8,103 nt of DNA from assembly GCA_030642205.1 (NCBI GenBank), contig DAOWOF010000097.1, positions 1 through 8,103 on the forward strand, written 5' to 3'. The stretch comes from Desulfobacteraceae bacterium (GTDB lineage Bacteria > Desulfobacterota > DSM-4660 > Desulfatiglandales > Desulfatiglandaceae). The notes beneath the pieces were generated by a model. It was given only the letters and a program-made list of their open reading frames with translations, did not search any database and was not told the DNA's origin. The translations under genes were made by a program, and so were the position numbers. Of the stretch, positions 1 through 5,604 are shown piece after piece (position 1 is the stretch's first letter; each line of letters starts with the position of its first letter).

Positions 1-90
1 AACTTCACCTGTTTGCAACACTCCCTGAGGCACAAATGAACTGATAGAAGGATATCCTGAAACAAATCTAGGTTTTTTAGGTCTCGGCAT
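1..90 (-). CDS. DUF134/UPF0251 family protein, N-terminal fragment
   Basis: The gene is cut by the left edge and only its first 30 codons are visible. It begins MPRPKKPRFVSGYPS and continues through a Ser-Phe-Val-Pro-Gln-Gly stretch, the typical start of the DUF134 (UPF0251) family. Members are small putative DNA-binding proteins with a sigma-70 region-4-like helix-turn-helix, often found in anaerobes near iron-sulfur or iron-molybdenum cofactor-related proteins. The helix-turn-helix itself lies outside the window. The ATG (88-90) is preceded by a good ribosome binding site (AGGAG on the minus strand, 100-104, nine bases away). The gene is transcribed away from the neighbouring enoate reductase, so the two are divergent. 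Its target is unknown. The family call rests on a short N-terminus and recall of the family consensus. Confidence 0.8.
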   Translation of the reverse strand, partial: MPRPKKPRFVSGYPSISSFVPQGVLQTGEV

Positions 91-123
91 TAATTCAATC
101 TCCTGATATAATCATTTGATCAT

Positions 124-152
124 AATATAATCCTTTGTATGGCTAGTGTCAA
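124..152 (-). promoter_or_regulatory. sigma70-type promoter of the DUF134 gene
   Basis: On the minus strand, TTGACA (147-152) is followed after exactly 17 bases by TATATT (124-129). This is a perfect -35 box and a -10 box with one mismatch, at ideal spacing. The start codon lies about 34 bases downstream of the -10 box, which leaves a short leader containing the ribosome binding site. Confidence 0.75.
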
Positions 153-163
153 GGATCAATTTA

Positions 164-173
164 GTCATATGAC
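164..173. promoter_or_regulatory. 10-bp perfect palindrome, possible operator
   Basis: GTCATATGAC is a perfect palindrome located 11 bases upstream of the -35 box of the DUF134 promoter, in the divergent intergenic region. A second short inverted repeat, ATCA-TT-TGAT (111-120), lies just downstream of the -10 box, near the expected transcription start. The positions fit regulator binding, perhaps autoregulation by the DUF134 protein. Nothing in the sequence proves binding. Confidence 0.25.
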
Positions 174-228
174 CATTATTCTGTTATCTAGAAGAATATT
201 TTTTCAAAAAAATCAAAAAAGAAAGATG

Positions 229-257
229 GTGACAAATGGCTAGTATAAGAATTATAT
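229..257 (+). promoter_or_regulatory. possible promoter of the enoate reductase gene
   Basis: GTGACA (229-234) and TTATAT (252-257) are separated by 17 bases and resemble weak sigma70 -35 and -10 boxes. This would give a leader of roughly 135 bases before the ATG at 399. AT-richness makes chance matches likely. Confidence 0.3.
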
Positions 258-301
258 AAAGAGGCATGCTCTTAATCTTAAAATAACTGTAAGGATAGAG
301 C

Positions 302-381
302 AAGAATCAATAGGCCTCATGCCTGTTTGAATGCGCCGCTCAGTCAGTCAGGCAAGCCCCAATGGGACCATTTGAATTTAC
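302..381 (+). repeat. diverged, shortened copy of a dispersed intergenic element
   Basis: This stretch lies immediately upstream of the enoate reductase ribosome binding site. By eye it aligns with 4457-4552: 302-316 matches 12 of 15 bases, 322-359 matches about 22 of 38 bases without gaps, and 367-381 (ACCATTTGAATTTAC) matches 14 of 15. About 16 bases present in the second copy, including one arm of its main stem, are missing here between 360 and 366. It looks like a decayed copy of the same element. Alignment was by hand, so the percentages are approximate. Confidence 0.5.
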
Positions 382-398
382 GTTCAAGGAGGTATTTT

Positions 399-2342
399 AT
401 GAGACAAAAAAATCTTGATTGTCTTTTTGAACCAATCATTATAAATAATCTCAAGTTAAAAAATCGGTTAATAATGGCTCCTATGGGGACAGGATTAGCA
501 GGAGATGGCTTTGTTACCAGGGAATTAATTGACTATCTTGCTGCAAGGGCCAGGGGAGGAATCGCCCTTATAACGGTAGAAGTAAGCGCAATTGACAAAC
601 TGGGCAAGGCTGGATTAGGCGGGGAATTGGCCATTTATGATGATAAATTTATCCCCGGTCTTAGAGATCTTTCAGACGCAATCCATGAAGCCGGTTCAAA
701 GGTCGTGATCCAGTTAAATCATGCAGGCAGGTATGCCAGATCAAAGAATATTGGCGCCCAATCAGTGGCGCCTTCTCCCATACGATCAAGATATACCGGT
801 GAAACACCCCGAGAGCTTACAACCGAAGAAGTAGAAGCCCTTGTTCAGGCATTTGCTCATGGAGCTGTAAGAGCTAAGGAGGCAAATTTTGACGGGGTTG
901 AACTCATGGGCTCAACCGGCTATCTGATTAGTCAGTTTTGCTCTTCTCTTACAAATAAAAGGACAGATAAATATGGAGGCAGCAACCCTGCCGCACGAGC
1001 TGCTTTTGTAAAGGAGATAATCAGGGAAATTCGTAAAAACACAGGAAATGATTTTAATATATGTGTCAAAATGAGTGTTGATGAATTTTTGCCTGGTGGG
1101 AATACTATAGATGACTCACAGATCCTGGGAAAAGAATTTGTTAAAGCCGGGGCAGATCGTCTGCATGCATGGGCCGGCTGGCATGAATCACCTGAACCGA
1201 TGCTGCCTATGGCCGTTCCGCGGGCAGCCTTTGCTTATCTTTCCGAGGCCTTAAAACAGGTTGTAAATGTCCCTGTCACAGCAGTAGGCAGAATAAATGA
1301 TCCCTTTGTAGCTGCCAGCCTTATCAAGGAGAAAAAGGCAGACCTCATTGCCTTGGGACGTGGGCTTCTATCTGACCCTGAATTTGCTCTTAAGGCCTCA
1401 CAGGGAAGAGAATCCGAGATCAGGCCCTGTATTGGGTGCTGTATCTGTTTTGATGCCTTGATGAGACAGATTCGCCATTCCAAAAGAGGCAGCCTGATTT
1501 GCGCGCTTAATCCAGAATTAGGACGAGAAGGAGAGAACCTTTTATCCCCCGCAGAGCAGAAAAAAAAGGTGTTGATTATAGGTGGAGGTCCTGGTGGAAT
1601 GGAAGCTGCCAGGGTTGCAGCCTTAAAAGGTCACCAGGTAATGCTTTGGGAGAAATCGGATAGACTTGGAGGGAGCCTGCTACTTGCCTCAATCCCTCCA
1701 CTAAAAGATGAGATCAACGGACTTACTAATTACCTTAGCCATCAGATGGAAGTCAATAAAGTCCAGGTCAAGTTAAATAAAGATGTTACAGCAAAAGACA
1801 TTTTAGATGCCCAGCCGGATTGGGTTATTATGGCCGTTGGGGCCAAACAGGTTATTCCTGCAATCCCCGGAATCAATAATAAAAATGTCGTCATGGCCAT
1901 AGACCTCCTTTCCGGAAAAGTTGAGACAGGCGCCAAAGCTGTTATCATCGGAGGAGGCATGATTGGCGTTGATGTGGCAGAATATCTTAATAAGCAGGGC
2001 AAGCAGGTCACATTACTAAGCAGGCAAGTTCGTATAGGAATAGATATTGGCCCAAGTACCAGATGGGTAACCATGATGAGAATCAAGAAGAGCAATATTA
2101 ATATCATTACCAAAGTTATTTATAAAGAGATAAGAGAAAACGGAATTCTGATTGAGAGGAATGGCGAAGAAAGGTTCGTCTCCGCTGACACAATTATTGT
2201 ATCAGGAGGCCTTGTCCCTGACAGAAAACTAATTGATGATCTCAAAGGCAAGATTCCTTTAAAAGAAATTGGAGATTGCGTTAAAACCAGGCAAATTACA
2301 GACGCCATCCATGAAGGTTTTGAAGCAGCTCTTGCGATTTAA
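399..2342 (+). CDS. enoate reductase / 2,4-dienoyl-CoA reductase-like NADH:flavin oxidoreductase
   Basis: This is a 647-residue member of the Old Yellow Enzyme family with the three-part FadH/enoate reductase build (E. coli FadH is about 670). Residues 1 to about 340 form the FMN-binding barrel, beginning LFEPIIINNLKLKNR and carrying MGSTGYLISQF and a DKYGG signature. GWHE with His262 corresponds to the region of the proposed catalytic His in FadH. Cys344, 347, 348, 350 and 368 form the iron-sulfur site. Two dinucleotide-binding motifs follow: GGGPGG at 395-400 and GGGMIG at 518-523. The likely reaction is NAD(P)H-dependent reduction of a C=C bond in an unsaturated acid or acyl-CoA; the substrate cannot be read from sequence. 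I chose ATG 399 because AAGGAGG (386-392) sits six bases upstream. A TTG 24 codons earlier lies in repeat DNA without a ribosome binding site. The enzyme is probably cytoplasmic, since no signal peptide is visible. Confidence 0.88.
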   Translation: MRQKNLDCLFEPIIINNLKLKNRLIMAPMGTGLAGDGFVTRELIDYLAARARGGIALITVEVSAIDKLGKAGLGGELAIYDDKFIPGLRDLSDAIHEAGSKVVIQLNHAGRYARSKNIGAQSVAPSPIRSRYTGETPRELTTEEVEALVQAFAHGAVRAKEANFDGVELMGSTGYLISQFCSSLTNKRTDKYGGSNPAARAAFVKEIIREIRKNTGNDFNICVKMSVDEFLPGGNTIDDSQILGKEFVKAGADRLHAWAGWHESPEPMLPMAVPRAAFAYLSEALKQVVNVPVTAVGRINDPFVAASLIKEKKADLIALGRGLLSDPEFALKASQGRESEIRPCIGCCICFDALMRQIRHSKRGSLICALNPELGREGENLLSPAEQKKKVLIIGGGPGGMEAARVAALKGHQVMLWEKSDRLGGSLLLASIPPLKDEINGLTNYLSHQMEVNKVQVKLNKDVTAKDILDAQPDWVIMAVGAKQVIPAIPGINNKNVVMAIDLLSGKVETGAKAVIIGGGMIGVDVAEYLNKQGKQVTLLSRQVRIGIDIGPSTRWVTMMRIKKSNINIITKVIYKEIRENGILIERNGEERFVSADTIIVSGGLVPDRKLIDDLKGKIPLKEIGDCVKTRQITDAIHEGFEAALAI

Positions 2343-2344
2343 CT

Positions 2345-2394
2345 CTATGGGACTGGAAATAAATAAGTCATGTTATTTATTTCCAGTCCCATAG
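2345..2394 (+). terminator. long perfect hairpin after the enoate reductase gene
   Basis: Two perfectly complementary 21-base arms (2345-2365 and 2374-2394) surround an 8-base loop, AGTCATGT. The hairpin begins two bases after the TAA stop. It is in the right place for a transcription terminator or a 3'-end stabilising structure, but no T-run follows the stem on either strand, so it is not a canonical rho-independent terminator. Confidence 0.5.
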
Positions 2395-2475
2395 CAACAT
2401 AAATCGATCTGGCATCTATAGCCTTTTTTAAAGATTATAGAAATCATTATATCAAATAAAAAAAAGAGGGAGCCT

Positions 2476-3912
2476 ATGCAAAACAGATCAGACCTTGCCT
2501 TTTTATTTAATCCTCGGTCAATAGCTATTGTTGGAGTCTCTACAGATAAAGATAGTTGGACAATGGGACAAAATTTTTTAAAGATTTTATTTGACTTCGG
2601 CTTTACAGATAACCTTTATCCTGTTAACCCCAAGGGAGGAAATATCCTGGGTCTGAAAATATATCCTTCCATCAAGGATATTCCTGGTTTTGTAGACTAT
2701 GTAATATGTTGTATCCCGGCGGAGTTCACTCCCCAATTGGTAAATGATTGCCTGGAAAAAGGAGTTAAGGCGATCCAACTCTATACAGCCGGTTTTAGTG
2801 AATATGGTTCCGAATCAGGAAAACAGCTGGAAGAAGAAATCTGCGCCCTGGCTAAAAAAGGCAATCTCAGGCTTTTAGGCCCTAATTGCGCAGGAATCTA
2901 TTGTCCCGGGAGCACTCTTGCCCTTGGTATGAACTTTCCAAAGGAAGAGGGCCCTATCTCTTTCCTTTGTCAAAGTGGAGGAAATACCTTTCATATAATA
3001 AGGGCAGGCGCCCAACGCGGGCTCAGATTTAATAAGGCAATTTCCTATGGAAACGCCTGCGATATTAATGAAACTGATCTCCTTGAATATTTTACGAATG
3101 ATCCTGAAACCAAACTGATACTATCCTATATTGAAGGCGTAAAAGATGGAAAAAGGTTTTTTAAGGTCTTAAAAAATGCCTGTAGCAAAAAACCGGTAAT
3201 AATCCTCAAAGGCGGTCGTACTGATGCGGGAAACAGAACTACCGCAGGTCATACGGGAGCTATGGCAACATCCAATATGATCTGGGACAAGCTATGTTAT
3301 CAAGCTGGAGCGATTACGGTGTCTGATATCGAAGAATTGGTTGATATGGCAGTTACCTTTTCTTTTTTACCACAGCCAAAAGGAAAACGCGTCGGGATCA
3401 TCGGCATGGGAGGCGGGGCATCTGTCCTGGCAGGGGATGATTGTGAAGCATCAGGCCTTGTTGTTCCAGCATTTTCCAGGGAATATAAAGAAAAAATAGG
3501 AGGCCTTTTAATCAATACCCTTGGTACAATTTTACCTAATCCGCTCGATCTTTCAGTTCCGGCCTTTGCTAAAGGGGCCTTATATTCTGTTTTCAAGGAG
3601 GTCGGCTCCTATGATGGCGTAGATCTATTATTAATCCATAACCCTTTATCAATAACGCCCCTTCCCGCTTCCACTGCTGAGCGATCATTACGATTGTCTT
3701 TTGTAAATGAAGGAATTAAAGTAAACAATGAGATTGCAAAACCTATAGCAATGGTGGTCCACGGCGCCACAAACCTTGAAGACTGGAAAATGATGCTTGA
3801 TTTCCAGGAAAAGCTTTATAAAGGAGGCATAGCAGTCTATAATACCATATCCAACGCAGCCAGGGCTATTAATCGTTATGTTGATTATAATAAATCTCTT
3901 GCAAGGAGATAG
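2476..3912 (+). CDS. ADP-forming acyl-CoA synthetase, alpha-type (CoA-binding) subunit
   Basis: This 478-residue protein has the alpha-subunit build of ADP-forming acetate/acyl-CoA synthetases. Residues about 5-130 are a CoA-binding Rossmann domain (FNPRSIAIVGVS, then YPVNPKGG). The ligase-CoA domains follow, with LLGPNCAGIY, FLCQSGG and the TAGHTGAMA segment. His259 in that segment fits the alpha-subunit phosphohistidine known in archaeal ACD enzymes. A third domain carries GMGGGASVLAGD and LPNPLDLS. There is no ATP-grasp domain, so the protein needs a partner, and the gene at 4741 supplies one. Expected reaction: acyl-CoA + ADP + Pi to acid + CoA + ATP, or the reverse, in the cytoplasm; acyl specificity is unknown. 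The ATG follows GAGGGAG. The stop is two bases before the hpt start, so the two are probably cotranscribed and translationally coupled. Confidence 0.88.
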   Translation: MQNRSDLAFLFNPRSIAIVGVSTDKDSWTMGQNFLKILFDFGFTDNLYPVNPKGGNILGLKIYPSIKDIPGFVDYVICCIPAEFTPQLVNDCLEKGVKAIQLYTAGFSEYGSESGKQLEEEICALAKKGNLRLLGPNCAGIYCPGSTLALGMNFPKEEGPISFLCQSGGNTFHIIRAGAQRGLRFNKAISYGNACDINETDLLEYFTNDPETKLILSYIEGVKDGKRFFKVLKNACSKKPVIILKGGRTDAGNRTTAGHTGAMATSNMIWDKLCYQAGAITVSDIEELVDMAVTFSFLPQPKGKRVGIIGMGGGASVLAGDDCEASGLVVPAFSREYKEKIGGLLINTLGTILPNPLDLSVPAFAKGALYSVFKEVGSYDGVDLLLIHNPLSITPLPASTAERSLRLSFVNEGIKVNNEIAKPIAMVVHGATNLEDWKMMLDFQEKLYKGGIAVYNTISNAARAINRYVDYNKSLARR

Positions 3913-3917
3913 ATTTG
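3903..3917 (+). promoter_or_regulatory. ribosome binding site and TTG start of the hpt gene
   Basis: AAGGAG (3903-3908) lies six bases before TTG (3915-3917), inside the last codons of the upstream gene. No other start codon is usable: the first in-frame ATG is deep inside the conserved LKGSF region. This site therefore fixes a TTG start. Confidence 0.8.
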
Positions 3918-4436
3918 GATAAGCCAGAGATACTTATAAATAAAGAAAAAATTGCGGATTGTGTTGGTCGGCTAGCGGAGCAAATAAGAGAGGACTATAG
4001 GTCTAAAGATTTTCTTATGATAGGAATACTTAAAGGCAGTTTTGTCTTTATGGCGGACCTAATACGAGCCTTGCAGATTCCCATGGAACTTGATTTTATT
4101 CGGCTTTCAAGCTATGGTTCCGGTAAAGAAAGTTCAGGTAAGATAGAGCTTGTTCAGGAACTGAGAACACAAGTGGAAGGACGTCATATCGTGGTGATTG
4201 AGGATATTGTAGATACAGGCATCAGTCTTAATTTTCTATTAGGATACCTTGCCAAACAAAACCCGGCATCTGTCCGTCTCTGCGCCCTCCTGGATAAGCC
4301 CTCAAGGAGAAAGATGCCAGTATCAATTGATTATCTGGGATTTACAGTCCCTGATAAATTTATTGTTGGCTACGGCCTTGACTGCAATGAACAATTTCGT
4401 TTTTTATCAGATATATGCATTATTAATGAAAATTAA
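3915..4436 (+). CDS. hpt: hypoxanthine phosphoribosyltransferase
   Basis: This 173-residue protein has the usual length and all main signatures of bacterial HPRT. It transfers phosphoribose from PRPP to hypoxanthine (and often guanine), making IMP (or GMP) in purine salvage. LKGSFVFMADL lies near the N-terminus. SSYGSGKESSGK is the flexible loop that closes over the active site. VVIEDIVDTG is the PRPP-binding motif, with Glu96, Asp97 and Asp100. PDKFIVGYGLD (146-156) contains the base-contacting region. Translation starts at TTG, two bases after the alpha-subunit stop, so the gene sits in the same transcription unit as an acyl-CoA synthetase subunit. That placement is unusual; HPRT is more often near tilS/ftsH or other purine genes. 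No terminator with a T-run follows directly. Confidence 0.95.
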   Translation: MDKPEILINKEKIADCVGRLAEQIREDYRSKDFLMIGILKGSFVFMADLIRALQIPMELDFIRLSSYGSGKESSGKIELVQELRTQVEGRHIVVIEDIVDTGISLNFLLGYLAKQNPASVRLCALLDKPSRRKMPVSIDYLGFTVPDKFIVGYGLDCNEQFRFLSDICIINEN

Positions 4437-4456
4437 TTTATTGACGGACTCGTAAA

Positions 4457-4552
4457 AAGGTTCAACAGGCCGGGTACCTGTCTGCACACGTACGCAGGGC
4501 AGGAGGGGAAGCCCTTCCGGCCTTGCGTGATGGTGGAACCATTTGAATTCAC
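4457..4552. repeat. structured GC-rich intergenic element (fuller copy)
   Basis: The sequence can fold into a branched structure. An outer stem pairs GGTTC (4459-4463) with GAACC (4536-4540). An inner stem pairs AGGCCGG (4467-4473) with CCGGCCT (4517-4523). Within it are two hairpins: CCTG-T-CTGC/GCAG-GG-CAGG (4477-4503) and AGGG/CCCT with a GAAG loop (4504-4515). A diverged, shortened relative lies at 302-381. The element may be a dispersed repeat or a small structured RNA; no known family was recognised. Its orientation is undetermined. Confidence 0.55.
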
Positions 4553-4585
4553 TTCTAATACCAGGGGAAGAGCAGCACTCCCCCG

Positions 4586-4618
4586 CCGAGTAAAAAAGCG
4601 CATGGACTTTTTACTCGG
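4586..4618. repeat. perfect 11-bp inverted repeat
   Basis: CCGAGTAAAAA (4586-4596) and TTTTTACTCGG (4608-4618) are exact reverse complements around an 11-base loop. The T-run lies inside the stem rather than after it, so this is not a standard terminator, although it could still slow RNA polymerase. Confidence 0.6.
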
Positions 4619-4634
4619 TTACCAATTTACTGGC

Positions 4635-4671
4635 ATCGCCAACAGTCCTGAATTTTACTGTTGATGGCGAT
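4635..4671. repeat. bulged 12-bp inverted repeat
   Basis: ATCGCC-AACAGT (4635-4646) pairs with ACTGTT (4657-4662) and GGCGAT (4666-4671), leaving a GAT bulge and a 10-base loop. No T-run follows. It lies in the leader of the beta-subunit gene. Its function is unknown. Confidence 0.5.
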
Positions 4672-4740
4672 TAATCCTTATTCAGGAATGTATATGATTA
4701 TTCCGAAAATCATAATTTTTAATTTACAAAGGAGTGATAA

Positions 4741-5409
4741 ATGAAGGTCATTGAAAAGGCATTACAAGAAGGTTTAACCACTCTCTCAGAGTATGATTCC
4801 AAACAAATCCTTGCTGAATATAAGATCCCTGTCACGCGGGAGATAATTATCCATGATATTGAACAAATCTCCCAAATAGGAGACGAGATAGGTTTTCCTG
4901 TTGTTCTGAAAGGCTGCGCTGCAGGAATTGCCCACAAAACCGAAGATGATCTGATACGGATGGATATCAGGGATGAAAATGAAGCCAGCACTGCCTTTAA
5001 TGAAATAATCAACAATATGAATGGTAGTACAAAAGATATTCTGGTTCAGGAAATGGTAAAGGGGAAACGTGAGTTAGTAATGGGTTTGATTCGTGATCCC
5101 CAATTTGGGCCATGCGTTATGTTTGGACTGGGAGGTATTTTTACCGAGATATTAAAGGATATTTCTTTTCGCGTCGCTCCTCTTACAAAAAATGATGCCA
5201 TGGAAATGATGACGGAAATAAAAGGGCATAAAATTCTTGAGGCCATAAGGGGAATGAAAGAAGCAGATATGGAGCAACTCGCTGAAATATTAATAAACCT
5301 GGGACAGATTGGTCTGGAAAATGATAAAGTAAAAGAGATTGATATTAATCCGGTAATTATTTCCGGAGGAAAACCGATTGCAGTTGATGCCCTGGTCGTG
5401 CTCAATTAG
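4741..5409 (+). CDS. ADP-forming acyl-CoA synthetase, beta-type (ATP-grasp) subunit
   Basis: This 222-residue ATP-grasp protein matches the beta subunit of two-subunit ADP-forming acetate/acyl-CoA synthetases in length and motifs. SEYDSKQILAEYKIPV opens the domain. GFPVVLKG is the nucleotide-binding strand. GIAHKTEDD carries His65, which fits the second phosphohistidine (His71 of the beta subunit in archaeal ACD). MFGLGGIFTE and EIDINPV near the C-terminus fit the phosphate and metal-binding parts of the fold. Its presumed partner is the alpha-type protein encoded at 2476-3912; neither has the other's domains. The subunit would exchange phosphate between the alpha-bound intermediate and ADP. 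The ATG follows AAAGGAG at good spacing. The gene is separated from its partner by hpt and 304 intergenic bases, so equal expression is not guaranteed. Confidence 0.9.
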   Translation: MKVIEKALQEGLTTLSEYDSKQILAEYKIPVTREIIIHDIEQISQIGDEIGFPVVLKGCAAGIAHKTEDDLIRMDIRDENEASTAFNEIINNMNGSTKDILVQEMVKGKRELVMGLIRDPQFGPCVMFGLGGIFTEILKDISFRVAPLTKNDAMEMMTEIKGHKILEAIRGMKEADMEQLAEILINLGQIGLENDKVKEIDINPVIISGGKPIAVDALVVLN

Positions 5410-5421
5410 GCTTTAACAATT

Positions 5422-5450
5422 TTGACACTCTTGTAAAAAACATAATTTAT
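5422..5450 (+). promoter_or_regulatory. possible promoter of the sugar-nucleotide gene
   Basis: TTGACA (5422-5427) is a perfect -35 box. The -10 partner is poor: ATTTAT (5445-5450) at 17-base spacing or TAATTT (5443-5448) at 15. If used, the leader to ATG 5605 would be about 150 bases. Confidence 0.3.
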
Positions 5451-5458
5451 CACAGCGG

Positions 5459-5488
5459 GTTTTTTAACTCGATTAATTGTTTTTTAAC
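5459..5488. repeat. direct repeat of GTTTTTTAAC with 20-bp period
   Basis: GTTTTTTAAC occurs at 5459-5468 and again at 5479-5488, exactly 20 bp start to start (about two helical turns), downstream of the possible promoter. The first copy can also pair over eight bases with TAAAAAAC (5434-5441). It may be a binding site for a dimeric regulator, or chance in AT-rich DNA. Confidence 0.35.
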
Positions 5489-5604
5489 CGGAGTCGGTGG
5501 CTTTAATGCCGCCAATGATTGAATTTGTCTGGAACTTATTGAGAAGTCACAATCTGTTTAGCCATCTATAAGAAAATTCGTACCTTTCTATAAAAGTAAC
5601 AATA

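Larger units (their letters stand above)
4437..4740. other. 304-bp intergenic region with several inverted repeats
   Basis: No gene is visible here. In order the region holds a GC-rich foldable element (4457-4552), a perfect 11-bp hairpin (4586-4618), a bulged 12-bp hairpin (4635-4671) and the leader of the beta-subunit gene. TATGAT (4693-4698) resembles a -10 box but has only a weak -35 match (ATTAAT, 4670-4675). The beta-subunit ribosome binding site, AAAGGAG, ends shortly before ATG 4741. The first ~120 bases are clearly richer in GC than the flanking genes. Confidence 0.6.

Noticed and set aside
327..398. N-terminal extension of the enoate reductase from TTG 327
   Set aside because: It has no ribosome binding site, lies within repeat-like DNA, and does not resemble the family N-terminus, which begins properly at ATG 399.
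1235..2308. Open frames on the minus strand within the enoate reductase gene
   Set aside because: They lie wholly inside a well-supported gene, lack ribosome binding sites and show no family resemblance.
4457..4552. Structured element as a group II intron fragment or known riboswitch
   Set aside because: It is GC-rich and branched, but I could not match the domain V hairpin or any riboswitch core, so I left it unnamed.
4586..4618. Hairpin as the rho-independent terminator of hpt
   Set aside because: The T-run is inside the stem and not after it, and it lies 150 bases past the stop codon.
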